Source: Pantoea piersonii (GTDB lineage Bacteria; Pseudomonadota; Gammaproteobacteria; Enterobacterales; Enterobacteriaceae). Taken from it: a stretch of DNA of 64,000 nt. Below are positions 30,723-39,126 of this stretch, one piece after another (position 1 is the stretch's first letter; every line of letters starts with the position of its first letter). The notes beneath the pieces were generated by a model. That model was not told the DNA's origin and made no database searches. It was given only the letters and a program-made list of their open reading frames with translations. Location: the NCBI RefSeq assembly GCF_003612015.1, contig NZ_RARB01000010.1, forward strand, positions 103,222 to 167,221, in the 5' to 3' direction. A program made the position numbers and the translations under genes.

Positions 30723-31625
30723 TTAAAAGCCGGGTGAATCTTGCTGTTCGATCGCGACTACCGAACAGGGATCCTGGTGAATGATCACGTCCGATCCGGG
30801 GAATCGTTTACGCAGCGCCTTTTCAACCTGATCCGCTACGCGATGCGCCTGAACCAGCGGCAAATTGTCATCCAGTTCCAGATGCAGCTGTATAAATTTA
30901 GTCGGTCCTGACTGGCGCGTGCGCACATCGTGCACCCCCTCTACGCCAGGCCAGTTCAGTGCGAGATTCAGAATGATGTTGTGCTCTTCTTCAGGAAGCG
31001 CGCGGTCCAGCAGCGCCTGTACGGCGTCGTAGCCCATACGCAGCGCGCTGTACAGGATAAAAACGCCGATGCCCAACGCAAACAGCGCATCCGCGCGCGT
31101 AAAGCCATAGCTACTCAGGGCAAGGGCAATCAGGATAGCGCCGTTCATGATGACGTCGGACTGGTAATGCAGCATATCGGCACGGATCGCCTGACTGTGC
31201 GTGTGGCGGACTACCCAGCGTTGAAATGCCACCAGCAGCAGGGTTGAACAGAGCGCCACAACGGTGACGACTACCCCGACCAGCGGCGCGCGCAGCGTAC
31301 CTGGCGAAGCCAGATGCTGAAGACCGGTTAAAAACAGGAACAGAGCCGAGCCGGAGATAAACATGCTCTGCGCCAGCGCCGCCAGCGACTCCGCTTTGCC
31401 ATGACCAAAGGTATGGTTGGCGTCAGCAGGCTGCAGCGCATAGCGCACTACCAGAAGGTTTGTCAGCGAGGCGGCGATATCCACCAGCGAATCCACCAGG
31501 CCGGCCAGCAGGCTGACGGAACCGGTATACCACCAGGCGAAAATTTTTACGATAAGCAGGCAAGACGCCAGGATAGTCGCCGCCAGCGCTGCGCGCTTTA
31601 CCAGACGGGCATAGGTGGGTTGCAT
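30723..31625 (-). CDS. fieF: Cation diffusion facilitator FieF
   Basis: Zinc/iron(II) proton antiporter of 300 residues (E. coli FieF/YiiP 300) with six membrane segments and a C-terminal cytosolic metal-binding domain. Transport-site residues are in LVDSLVDIA (D45/D49 type) and HYQSDV (H153/D157 type). Gene order cpxP-fieF-pfkA follows E. coli, but a KGG-repeat gene is inserted between fieF and cpxP. Confidence 0.95.
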   Translation of the reverse strand: MQPTYARLVKRAALAATILASCLLIVKIFAWWYTGSVSLLAGLVDSLVDIAASLTNLLVVRYALQPADANHTFGHGKAESLAALAQSMFISGSALFLFLTGLQHLASPGTLRAPLVGVVVTVVALCSTLLLVAFQRWVVRHTHSQAIRADMLHYQSDVIMNGAILIALALSSYGFTRADALFALGIGVFILYSALRMGYDAVQALLDRALPEEEHNIILNLALNWPGVEGVHDVRTRQSGPTKFIQLHLELDDNLPLVQAHRVADQVEKALRKRFPGSDVIIHQDPCSVVAIEQQDSPGF

Positions 31626-31750
31626 AGTTTGCTCCCTGAGCCATTACAGGCATGCACCCGAAACAAAGGAATGGCTAAAGTCTAACATCCAGACTGTCGC
31701 TGCGCATAAATCCTCTGTCACCACAAAGAGGAAAGCTGTCAAAGCGCCAT

Positions 31751-31785
31751 AAAAAAACAAACCCCGTCCTCAGGGAGGACGGGGC
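31751..31785 (-). terminator. Terminator of the KGG stress gene
   Basis: On the minus strand CCCCGTCCT and AGGACGGGG pair across a 5-nt loop, followed by TTTGTTTTTTT. Confidence 0.8.
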
Positions 31786-31787
31786 AT

Positions 31788-31807
31788 CATTTCCCGCTCG
31801 GGAAATG
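31788..31807. repeat. Perfect 9-bp palindrome
   Basis: CATTTCCCG-CT-CGGGAAATG lies between the KGG gene stop and its terminator. It may stabilise the 3' end of the mRNA. Confidence 0.5.
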
Positions 31808-31834
31808 CACGAGTACAGCTGAGCTCGTTAAAAA

Positions 31835-32014
31835 TCAGGAAGAGCTGCGGCCGCCGCCGTGGCTGTTCTGACCGCCTTTTTTGCCCGCTTCAGAGGCTTT
31901 TTCACGGTCATTTTTGAAGTTACCGCCGCTGTTTTGTCCGCCTTTTTTACCAGCTTCAGAGGCTTTCTGCGGGTTATCTGCGAAATTGCCTGAACCACCA
32001 CGATGTTCTGCCAT
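31835..32014 (-). CDS. KGG-repeat general stress protein (YciG/YmdF/GsiB type)
   Basis: A 59-residue hydrophilic, Gly/Lys/Ser-rich protein: MAEHRGGSGNFADNPQKASE then two copies of KASEAGKKGGQNS and a C-terminal GGGRSSS. These KGG (con-10) repeats define small stress-induced proteins, usually RpoS-dependent and thought to be intrinsically disordered. ATG 32014 is preceded by CGGAGTAAGTT. It has its own terminator and is transcribed opposite to an AT-rich upstream region. Function beyond stress association is unknown. Confidence 0.85.
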   Translation of the reverse strand: MAEHRGGSGNFADNPQKASEAGKKGGQNSGGNFKNDREKASEAGKKGGQNSHGGGRSSS

Positions 32015-32449
32015 AACTTACTCCGTTAATATATTCAGATTGATTTACGTAATGTGGTTAATGCACTCCATTTAAATTCCCGGGATGTGCGCTTTCCTTG
32101 CTGCGACAGGATTAAGTGTAGAGGTAACCTGAGATAATTCAAGAAACGGCAAAAATTGATAAGCAATTGATTTACATGACGTTACTTATATATACGCAAA
32201 ACTTATTTGCTTATTATCATATATTTAAATACTTCACCGCCTCGCTTTATTTATTTAATGCGTCTCGCTTATCCATATATTTACCCGGCATAACTCACTC
32301 ACTCAAAAAAACAAACGAGACGCGGGAAAATATTATTCTGATAATTAGCTGAATATTTAAGGGGTTAGTCCCTTTCTTAAATAGAGTGTTAATAGCTGTA
32401 TAGCAACATTCAACGCAGGTTGACACAGCGGCCAGAAACGCGCAAAAAG
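32015..32449. other. AT-rich intergenic region
   Basis: About 435 bp, strikingly richer in A/T than the rest of the window, upstream of the KGG gene. It contains the inverted pair GCGTCTCG (32260-32267) / CGAGACGC (32316-32323) and a small hairpin AAGGGG-TTAGT-CCCTTT near 32358-32374. A 61-codon reading frame at 32167-32352 lacks a ribosome site and recognisable features, and I do not call it. The composition would suit H-NS binding (inference). Confidence 0.45.
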
Positions 32450-32451
32450 GC

Positions 32452-32509
32452 AAAAAAAACCCCGCCATCATGGCGGGGAAGACAGGGATGGTGTCTATGG
32501 CAAGGAAAA
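32452..32509 (-). ncRNA. cpxQ: CpxQ small RNA (3' UTR of cpxP)
   Basis: The segment after the cpxP stop reads, on the minus strand, TTTTCCTTGCCATAGACACC, then ATCCCTGTCTTCC, then a terminator hairpin CCCCGCCA/TGGCGGGG with eight T residues. From memory this matches the conserved Salmonella/E. coli CpxQ, which RNase E cuts from cpxP mRNA and which, with Hfq, represses envelope-protein mRNAs. The hairpin sequence differs but the single-stranded seed parts appear conserved. The exact 5' end is inferred from the known cleavage site. Confidence 0.8.
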
Positions 32510-32522
32510 CAGGGATACTATG

Positions 32523-33032
32523 TTACTGGTTACTGCTGGTACTACTCACTGCTTGCAGCGATGAAGCTGACTGCAAATTCGAGAGCTTGCGTAACTCGGT
32601 GAGGCGCCGCTCGTAATTCTTCTGCAATACGGCCTGCTGCGCCGGCGTTAGCAAGTGGTACATCTGGTTACGAATGCGCGCCATCTCGACATGCTGTTCG
32701 ACCTGCGCCTGAGCGATTTTCTCAGCCTGAGCGCGGATAGCCGCTTCGTTAAAATTGTCTGCCGTAATCAGGCCATGCATGTTTTCGATATCGCCAATGC
32801 TGACAGGGGAACGTTCGTACCGCGCCTGCTGCATCAGGTCTCGCATCTGCTGACGTTGTTCTTCTGTCAGATCAATGCCGTCGAACATGTGGCTTTGCGG
32901 ATTTTGCGTCATACTGCCTGTCGTCAATCCGCCGTGATGCATTTCGTCAATCGTCGTCGTGTCTGCTGCTCCTGCGCTGGCGTGATTGAGAACCATCGCT
33001 GAGGCAATGACGACGGCGGTTACTGTGCGCAT
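32523..33032 (-). CDS. cpxP: Periplasmic Cpx pathway accessory protein CpxP
   Basis: A 169-residue precursor with a signal peptide (about residues 1-22, ...HASAGAA). The mature protein is a helical hairpin of the Spy/CpxP family with both LTxxQ motifs: DLTEEQRQQMRDLM and LLTPAQQAVLQ. It inhibits CpxA and acts as a chaperone/adaptor for misfolded proteins. Divergent from cpxR with a consensus CpxR box between; its 3' UTR encodes CpxQ. Confidence 0.95.
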   Translation of the reverse strand: MRTVTAVVIASAMVLNHASAGAADTTTIDEMHHGGLTTGSMTQNPQSHMFDGIDLTEEQRQQMRDLMQQARYERSPVSIGDIENMHGLITADNFNEAAIRAQAEKIAQAQVEQHVEMARIRNQMYHLLTPAQQAVLQKNYERRLTELRKLSNLQSASSLQAVSSTSSNQ

Positions 33033-33111
33033 CGTTTACTCCAGTTCGTTCCGTTTTACGATTCAACGAGAACCAGTGTACGGCGACAGCTGCAAACATC
33101 CGTCAGGGGGT

Positions 33112-33126
33112 GTAAAACTACGTAAA
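33112..33126. promoter_or_regulatory. CpxR box
   Basis: GTAAA-ACTAC-GTAAA is a perfect CpxR consensus (GTAAA N5 GTAAA) in the divergent cpxP/cpxR promoter region, 56 nt before cpxR and 80 nt before cpxP. Confidence 0.9.
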
Positions 33127-33181
33127 GCGTTGGATTGACGAGTCAGGAACACGGTATTTTGCCTGCGGAGGGCAATAAAAA

Positions 33182-33880
33182 ATGAATAAAATCCTGTTGG
33201 TTGACGATGATCGCGAATTGACTTCGCTGCTTAAAGAATTGTTAGAAATGGAAGGGTTTGAGGTGGTAGTCGCCAGCGACGGCGAACAGGCGTTGAGCCT
33301 GCTGGACAACTCCATCGATCTGCTTTTGCTCGATGTGATGATGCCGAAAAAGAACGGCATCGACACGCTGAAAGAGCTACGCCAGCAACATCAGACGCCC
33401 GTCATTATGTTAACCGCGCGCGGTAGCGAGCTGGATCGCGTGCTGGGGCTTGAACTGGGTGCGGATGACTATCTTCCTAAGCCCTTTAACGATCGCGAGC
33501 TGGTGGCGCGTATCCGCGCCATCCTGCGCCGTTCTAACTGGAGCGAGCAGCAACAGCAGCACGACAGCAGCTCGCCGACGCTGGAAGTGGACTGCCTGCG
33601 CCTTAATCCGGGCCGTCAGGAAGCCAGCTTCGACAGCCAGACGCTGGATCTTACCGGCACGGAGTTCACCTTGCTCTATCTGCTGGCGCAGCATCTCGGC
33701 CAGGTCGTCTCGCGCGAACACCTGAGTCAGGAAGTGCTTGGCAAGCGCCTGACGCCGTTCGATCGCGCCATTGATATGCATATTTCCAACCTGCGCCGTA
33801 AACTGCCCGAGCGCCGTGACGGCCACCCCTGGTTTAAAACCCTGCGCGGACGCGGCTATCTGATGGTTTCGGCTTCATGA
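33182..33880 (+). CDS. cpxR: Envelope stress response regulator CpxR
   Basis: OmpR-type response regulator of 232 residues. The receiver domain has D51 in LLLLDVMMPKKNG and K105 region LPKPFNDRELVAR. The C-terminal winged helix contains TGTEFTLLYLLAQHLGQVVSREHL. It activates cpxP and cpxQ through the box at 33112. cpxA overlaps its stop by 4 bp (ATGA), indicating translational coupling. Confidence 0.98.
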   Translation: MNKILLVDDDRELTSLLKELLEMEGFEVVVASDGEQALSLLDNSIDLLLLDVMMPKKNGIDTLKELRQQHQTPVIMLTARGSELDRVLGLELGADDYLPKPFNDRELVARIRAILRRSNWSEQQQQHDSSSPTLEVDCLRLNPGRQEASFDSQTLDLTGTEFTLLYLLAQHLGQVVSREHLSQEVLGKRLTPFDRAIDMHISNLRRKLPERRDGHPWFKTLRGRGYLMVSAS

Positions 33881-35253
33881 TTGGCAGTCTTACCACCCGC
33901 ATCTTCGCCATTTTCTGGTTAACCCTGGCGCTGGTGTTGATGCTGGTGTTGATGGTGCCCAAGCTGGATTCGCGTCAGATGGCTTCGCTGCTCGATAGCG
34001 AGCAGCGGCAGGGCACAATGATTGAGCAGCATGTGGAAGTAGAGCTGGCGCAGGATCCGCCCAACGATTTGATGTGGTGGCGGCGACTCTCGCGCGCCAT
34101 CGATAAATGGGCGCCGCCAGGACAGCGTCTGCTGCTGGTTACCAGCGAAGGCCGCGTGATTGGCGCGCAGCATAATGAAATGCAGGTTATCCGCAACTTT
34201 ATCGGGCAGTCCGACAACGCCGATCATCCACAGAAAAAGAAATATGGCCGTATCGAAATGGTCGGCCCTTTTGCCGTGCGCGACGGCGAAGATAACTATC
34301 AGCTTTACCTGATTCGACCGGCGACCAGCTCGCAGCTCGATTTTATTAATCTGCTGTTTGACCGCCCGTTGCTGCTGCTGATTGTCACCATGCTGATCAG
34401 CTCGCCGCTGCTGCTGTGGCTGGCGTGGAGCCTGGCGCGTCCGGCTCGCAAGCTTAAATATGCGGCGGATGAAGTCGCCAGCGGCAATTTGCGCCAGCAT
34501 CCGGAACTGGAATCGGGCCCGCAGGAATTCCTCGCCGCCGGCTCCAGCTTTAACCAGATGGTGAGCGCGCTCGAACGTATGATGACGTCGCAACAGCGCC
34601 TGCTGTCAGATATCAGCCATGAACTGCGCACGCCGCTGACGCGTCTGCAGCTCGCCACAGCGCTGCTGCGCCGCCGTCACGGCGAAGGCAAAGAACTGGA
34701 GCGCATCGAGGTAGAAGCGCAGCGTCTGGACGGCATGATTAACGATCTGCTGGTGCTGTCGCGTACCCAGCACAAGAACGCGCTGGTCAGCGAGGCGATA
34801 AAGGCGAATCAGCTCTGGAACGACGTACTGGAAGACGCGAAATTCGAAGCCGAGCAGATGGGTAAACAGCTCGACGTGCCCTATCCGCCAGGTCCCTGGC
34901 CGCTTTACGGCAACCCGCATGCGCTGGAAAGCGCGCTGGAAAACATCGTGCGAAACGCGCTGCGCTACTCACATTCGCATATCAGCGTCAGCTTCTCGGT
35001 GGATATTAGCGGCCTGACGGTACACGTTGACGATGACGGTCCGGGCGTCAGCCCTGAGGACCGCGAACAGATATTCCGTCCGTTCTACCGTACTGATGAG
35101 GCGCGGGATCGCGAGTCAGGCGGAACGGGGCTCGGCCTGGCGATTGTCGAGACCGCGATTCAACAGCATCGCGGCTGGGTAAAAGCTGACGACAGCCCGC
35201 TTGGCGGCCTGCGCCTGACGCTCTGGCTGCCGCTCTACTCCTCCAGCCGATAA
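33877..35253 (+). CDS. cpxA: Envelope stress sensor histidine kinase CpxA
   Basis: Inner-membrane sensor kinase/phosphatase of 458 residues. One membrane segment at residues 8-28 and another near 165-185 flank a periplasmic domain that senses CpxP and misfolded proteins. HAMP follows, then the H box [10 protein letters not shown] (H248) and the ATP-binding N and G boxes ([26 protein letters not shown]). Co-transcribed with cpxR. Confidence 0.98.
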   Translation: MIGSLTTRIFAIFWLTLALVLMLVLMVPKLDSRQMASLLDSEQRQGTMIEQHVEVELAQDPPNDLMWWRRLSRAIDKWAPPGQRLLLVTSEGRVIGAQHNEMQVIRNFIGQSDNADHPQKKKYGRIEMVGPFAVRDGEDNYQLYLIRPATSSQLDFINLLFDRPLLLLIVTMLISSPLLLWLAWSLARPARKLKYAADEVASGNLRQHPELESGPQEFLAAGSSFNQMVSALERMMTSQQRLLSDISHELRTPLTRLQLATALLRRRHGEGKELERIEVEAQRLDGMINDLLVLSRTQHKNALVSEAIKANQLWNDVLEDAKFEAEQMGKQLDVPYPPGPWPLYGNPHALESALENIVRNALRYSHSHISVSFSVDISGLTVHVDDDGPGVSPEDREQIFRPFYRTDEARDRESGGTGLGLAIVETAIQQHRGWVKADDSPLGGLRLTLWLPLYSSSR

Positions 35254-35269
35254 TAATTTGCTATGCTTC

Positions 35270-35289
35270 GGCCCTCGTTATCGGGGGCC
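35270..35289 (+). promoter_or_regulatory. Hairpin sequestering the trmL ribosome binding site
   Basis: GGCCCTCG-TTAT-CGGGGGCC forms an 8-bp stem (one U-G pair). Its 3' arm contains the only purine-rich site (GGGGG, 35283-35287) before the trmL ATG at 35292. Confidence 0.5.
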
Positions 35290-35291
35290 TT

Positions 35292-35762
35292 ATGCTTAAC
35301 ATCGTCTTATTTGAACCAGAAATCCCACCTAATACCGGCAATATTATCCGCCTCTGCGCGAATACCGGCTTTCAGCTGCATCTGATTGAGCCGCTCGGTT
35401 TCGCCTGGGATGACAAACGGCTGCGCCGCGCCGGTCTCGACTATCACGAATTTACCGCGATTAAGAAGCATGAGAATTACGACGCGTTTCTGCGCGTAGA
35501 ACAGCCGGAGCGGCTGTTTGCGCTGACTACCAAGGGTACGCCAGCGCACAGCGCGGTCAGCTACCAGGCGGGCGACTATCTGCTGTTTGGCCCGGAAAGT
35601 CGCGGCTTGCCAGCCGAGATCCTTAACGCGCTGCCGACAGAGCATAAAATCCGCATCCCTATGCGCGCAGAGAGTCGCAGCATGAATCTGTCGAACGCGG
35701 TATCGGTAGTGGTGTATGAAGCCTGGCGCCAGCTTGATTACGCAGGCGCGCGGCTCAGTTAG
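35292..35762 (+). CDS. trmL: tRNA (cytidine/uridine-2'-O-) methyltransferase TrmL
   Basis: SPOUT-class enzyme of 156 residues (E. coli 157) that 2'-O-methylates the wobble nucleotide 34 of tRNA-Leu isoacceptors. The knotted SAM site is seen in [23 protein letters not shown] and [15 protein letters not shown]. Its stop overlaps the convergent cysE stop by 4 bp. In E. coli it also neighbours cysE. Confidence 0.95.
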   Translation: MLNIVLFEPEIPPNTGNIIRLCANTGFQLHLIEPLGFAWDDKRLRRAGLDYHEFTAIKKHENYDAFLRVEQPERLFALTTKGTPAHSAVSYQAGDYLLFGPESRGLPAEILNALPTEHKIRIPMRAESRSMNLSNAVSVVVYEAWRQLDYAGARLS

Positions 35763-36580
35763 ATCCCGTCGCCAAACTCAAAGCCCGGCACGGTGCCGTT
35801 GAAGTGTTGATCCATATCCATCGAAGGTTTATCGCTCGCCGGTTTGCCGACAATGCGCGCCGGTACGCCTGCCGCGGTAGTATGCGGAGGCACCGGCTGC
35901 AATACCACTGAGCCCGCGCCGATCTTTGCGCCGCGCCCTACTTCAATATTGCCGAGAATTTTCGCGCCTGCGCCAATCATCACGCCTTCGCGGATTTTCG
36001 GATGGCGATCGCCGCTGGTTTTACCGGTACCGCCAAGCGTGACCGACTGGAGAATAGAAACGTCGTTCTCCACCACCGCCGTTTCGCCGATAACGATGCC
36101 GGTCGCATGGTCAAGCATAATGCCATGACCAATGTGGGCCGCCGGATGGATATCTACGGCAAAGGAGACGGAGATTTGGTTTTGCAGGTAGACCGCTAAC
36201 GCACGACGCCCTTCGTTCCAGAGCCAGTGGCCGATACGATACGCCTGCAGCGCATGGAAGCCTTTGAGATAGAGCAGCGGCGTAGAGTATTTATCTACCG
36301 CCGGGTCGCGCTGGCGTACCGCCTGGATATCGTGCGCGGCTGAGGCGATCATCGAGGGATCCTGACGATAGGCCTCTTCAACGATTTCGCGAATGGCGAT
36401 AGCGGGCATGATGGGATTGGAGAGCTTGTTCGCCAGCATATAGCTCAGGGCGCTGCCGAGGTTCTCGTGCTTCAACAAGGTCGCATGAAAAAAGCTGGCC
36501 AGCATCGGCTCGCAATCGGCCAGCGCGCGCGCTTCCGCTTTGATGTTGTTCCAGACCAGTTCTAATTCATCAGACGACAT
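35759..36580 (-). CDS. cysE: Serine O-acetyltransferase
   Basis: First enzyme of cysteine synthesis (acetyl-CoA plus serine). It has 273 residues, as in E. coli. An N-terminal helical region precedes a left-handed beta-helix of hexapeptide repeats ([24 protein letters not shown]...). The catalytic pair lies in this region (D143 and H158 type) and the C-terminal GFEFGDGI ends with the Ile that binds CysK. ATG 36580 follows GGGAG. A terminator lies only 16 nt upstream, after gpsA. Confidence 0.97.
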   Translation of the reverse strand: MSSDELELVWNNIKAEARALADCEPMLASFFHATLLKHENLGSALSYMLANKLSNPIMPAIAIREIVEEAYRQDPSMIASAAHDIQAVRQRDPAVDKYSTPLLYLKGFHALQAYRIGHWLWNEGRRALAVYLQNQISVSFAVDIHPAAHIGHGIMLDHATGIVIGETAVVENDVSILQSVTLGGTGKTSGDRHPKIREGVMIGAGAKILGNIEVGRGAKIGAGSVVLQPVPPHTTAAGVPARIVGKPASDKPSMDMDQHFNGTVPGFEFGDGI

Positions 36581-36596
36581 TGCGGTTTTCTCCCGA

Positions 36597-36620
36597 TAAA
36601 AAAAGCGCCTGAATGGCGCT
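36597..36620 (-). terminator. Intrinsic terminator or attenuator between gpsA and cysE
   Basis: On the minus strand AGCGCC-ATTCA-GGCGCT is followed by seven U residues (complement of 36597-36603). The cysE ribosome site begins just beyond it, leaving no room for a separate promoter downstream. Confidence 0.75.
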
Positions 36621-36647
36621 ACAGGTAACAATGCTGCGCATCCTGCG

Positions 36648-37664
36648 TCAGCTTGTACTGTTTTCGTCCTTCCTTGTACGGCCTAACAGGCTTAATGCTG
36701 CCTCTCGCGCCGGTTTTCCGCAATAGAGCACCTGGTAGATTTGCTCGGTAATCGGCATTTCAACGCCGACACGCGCAGCCAAGGCTCTGACTTCTTTGGT
36801 GTTTTTAAAACCTTCTACAACTTGTCCGATAATGCGCTGCGCGTTCTCGACCTCTTCGCCCTGTCCCAGCATCAGGCCGAAACGGCGGTTGCGCGACTGA
36901 TTGTCGGTACAGGTCAGCACCAGATCCCCTAAGCCAGCCATGCCCATAAAGGTGGTGGGATCGGCACCCAGCGCGGCGCCGAGTCGGCTCATTTCCGCCA
37001 GGCCGCGCGTGATCAGGGCGGTACGCGCATTCGCGCCGAAACCGATGCCGTCAGAGATGCCTGCGCCGATGGCGATAACGTTTTTCACCGCACCGCCAAG
37101 CTGTACGCCGATAAAATCAGGATTGTTATAGACGCGGAAACTCTTGCCGCAGTGCAGCTTTTGCTGCAGATCCTCGGCAAAGGTGGCATCGGTCGCCGCC
37201 AGCGCAATCGCGGTCGGCAGCCCTGCAGCCAGCTCTTTGGCGAAGGTCGGCCCCGAGATCACCGCAAGCGGCGTATCATCGCCCAGGATCTCACGCGCCA
37301 CATCCTGCAGCAGCCTTCCGGTCTCTCTTTCCAGCCCTTTGGTCGCCCAGACGATGCGCGATTCGGGGCGCAGATGCGGTTTAATCTGCCTCAGCACGTC
37401 ACCAAATACATGGCTTGGCACGACGACCAGCAGATCGCGGCTGGCCGCAATGGCGCTGGCTAAATCGGGCTCAAGCTCGAGATTATCGGGAAAAGGCACG
37501 TCGGGGAGAAAAGCGCTGTTGCAGCGTTCGGCCTGCAGCTGCGCCAGATGCGCGGGATTATGTCCCCACAGCAGCACGGGATGGCCGTTGCGGGCTAAAG
37601 TAATGGCCAGAGCGGTGCCGTACGAGCCGGCACCGATGACGCTAATCGAAGCGTGTGTAATCAT
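36648..37664 (-). CDS. gpsA: Glycerol-3-phosphate dehydrogenase [NAD(P)+]
   Basis: Makes glycerol 3-phosphate from dihydroxyacetone phosphate for phospholipid synthesis. The 338-residue protein has the NAD(P) motif [10 protein letters not shown] near residue 11, WATKGLE, and the catalytic-lysine region [15 protein letters not shown]. Its ATG overlaps the secB stop by one base (TGATG), so the two are translationally coupled. Confidence 0.97.
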   Translation of the reverse strand: MITHASISVIGAGSYGTALAITLARNGHPVLLWGHNPAHLAQLQAERCNSAFLPDVPFPDNLELEPDLASAIAASRDLLVVVPSHVFGDVLRQIKPHLRPESRIVWATKGLERETGRLLQDVAREILGDDTPLAVISGPTFAKELAAGLPTAIALAATDATFAEDLQQKLHCGKSFRVYNNPDFIGVQLGGAVKNVIAIGAGISDGIGFGANARTALITRGLAEMSRLGAALGADPTTFMGMAGLGDLVLTCTDNQSRNRRFGLMLGQGEEVENAQRIIGQVVEGFKNTKEVRALAARVGVEMPITEQIYQVLYCGKPAREAALSLLGRTRKDENSTS

Positions 37665-38128
37665 CAGGCATCCTGATGTGGTTCGGCACCTTCGCCTTGC
37701 TGCTGCAGATAGTTCATGAACAGCGCATCAAAGTTGACCGGCGCCAGGTTAAGCTGCGGGAAGGTGCCGCGAGACACCAGGCTGGTGATGCATTCGCGCG
37801 CGTACGGGAACAGGATGTTCGGGCAATAAGCGCCCAGGCAGTGCGCCATCTGCGTGCCTTCGATGCCGCTGATGGTGAAAATACCTGCCTGCTGAACTTC
37901 ACACAGGAATGCGGTTTCTTCGCCAACGCTGGCGGTCACAGTCACGCGCAGCACCACTTCATAAACTTCGTCAGCCAGCTGTGATGACGCAGTATCCAGA
38001 TCCAGCTTCACTTCCGGTTCCCACTCTTTCTGGAAAACCTGCGGCGCGTTCGGCGCTTCGAAAGAAACGTCTTTGGTGTAAACGCGTTGAATCTGGAATT
38101 GCATTTCGTTGGTGTTTTGTTCTGACAT
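37664..38128 (-). CDS. secB: Protein-export chaperone SecB
   Basis: Tetrameric cytosolic chaperone of 154 residues (E. coli 155) that keeps preproteins unfolded for Sec[20 protein letters not shown] and the acidic SecA-binding strand [21 protein letters not shown] are nearly identical to E. coli. Part of the yibN-grxC-secB-gpsA-cysE series. Confidence 0.98.
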   Translation of the reverse strand: MSEQNTNEMQFQIQRVYTKDVSFEAPNAPQVFQKEWEPEVKLDLDTASSQLADEVYEVVLRVTVTASVGEETAFLCEVQQAGIFTISGIEGTQMAHCLGAYCPNILFPYARECITSLVSRGTFPQLNLAPVNFDALFMNYLQQQGEGAEPHQDA

Positions 38129-38165
38129 CTGACTAAGTCCTGTGAGTTGAAAAATCCTGCGCCGC

Positions 38166-38420
38166 TTACGCCTGCAGTAGCGGATCTAATCCTTCACGAC
38201 TGTCCAGCGCGTAAAGGTCGTCGCAGCCGCCAATGTGCTGCGCATCAATGAAAATCTGAGGCACGGTGGTGCGGCCGCTGCGTTTAATCATCTCTTCGCG
38301 TTTCGCGGCGTTCCCGTCGATAGGGATCTCTTGAAACGACACACCTTTTTGACTCAACAGCGCCTTCGCCCGGTGGCAGAAAGGACAGGTCGCTTTGGTG
38401 TAAATCTCGACATTCGCCAT
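38166..38420 (-). CDS. grxC: Glutaredoxin 3
   Basis: An 84-residue thioredoxin-fold protein with redox motif CPFC (residues 12-15, [13 protein letters not shown]), TVP near 54 and GGCDDLYAL for glutathione binding. Reduces disulfides with glutathione. Lies between yibN and secB, as in E. coli. Confidence 0.97.
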   Translation of the reverse strand: MANVEIYTKATCPFCHRAKALLSQKGVSFQEIPIDGNAAKREEMIKRSGRTTVPQIFIDAQHIGGCDDLYALDSREGLDPLLQA

Positions 38421-38440
38421 GTTGCGTACCTCAGTAGATG

Positions 38441-38872
38441 TTATTTTCCGCGTACCAGCGGAAGGTTGTCTCCGCTCCAGCCGCTGATGCCGTCTTTCAG
38501 TACGGTCACCTGGCTAAAGCCGGCAGCGCTCAGTTTTTCAGCCGGTTCGCTCGCGCTCTGGCCGGTCGCGCACACCACAATTATGGGCTGGGCTTTATGC
38601 TTTTCCAGCTCGCCGAAGCTGCCTTTTTTGATATCTGCCGCCGCCACGTTCAGCGCGCCCGAAATATGTCCTTTGCGGTAATCGTCACGCGACCGCACGT
38701 CTACTACTACCGCCTCTTCTTTGTTAATCAGGCGGGTCGCTTCGCCGCGGCTGATAACTTTCACCTTTGAAAACATACCTTTAAAGGTGGTCACAATCAC
38801 CAGAACCAGTAAAACGACCCATGCCAGACTGAGGATGGTGTGATTGCTTGCAAACTGCATAATATCTTGCAT
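38441..38872 (-). CDS. yibN: Rhodanese-like membrane protein YibN
   Basis: A 143-residue protein with one N-terminal membrane segment (about residues 12-28, [15 protein letters not shown]) and a cytosolic rhodanese domain. The candidate active cysteine is in [15 protein letters not shown]. Its role is not well defined. In E. coli gpmM lies between yibN and envC; here they are directly divergent. Confidence 0.92.
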   Translation of the reverse strand: MQDIMQFASNHTILSLAWVVLLVLVIVTTFKGMFSKVKVISRGEATRLINKEEAVVVDVRSRDDYRKGHISGALNVAAADIKKGSFGELEKHKAQPIIVVCATGQSASEPAEKLSAAGFSQVTVLKDGISGWSGDNLPLVRGK

Positions 38873-39126
38873 GAGGGGTAAAGACTCCAGACCGGGCTAA
38901 TTAAGCTAAAAACAAGGGTTCTGAGTATACCTGCGCCACTTCTCATGTACAGACGCTAAGCAGCCAGAGTTACGATTTGTGCGTCATTTTCTAAAAAAAA
39001 TTGCCGTATAGCAAAAATGACGTAACCCTTATGCGAGATCGGGAGAAATACCGACATCTTTGGAAAAGGAAATCCAGTGGCGTTACGCTGGTAAGCGGCT
39101 GTTCATCGTGGAATAATCACTGGCCT

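Noticed and set aside
32167..32352. 61-codon frame in the AT-rich region
   Set aside because: Composition alone explains it; no ribosome site and no recognisable motif.
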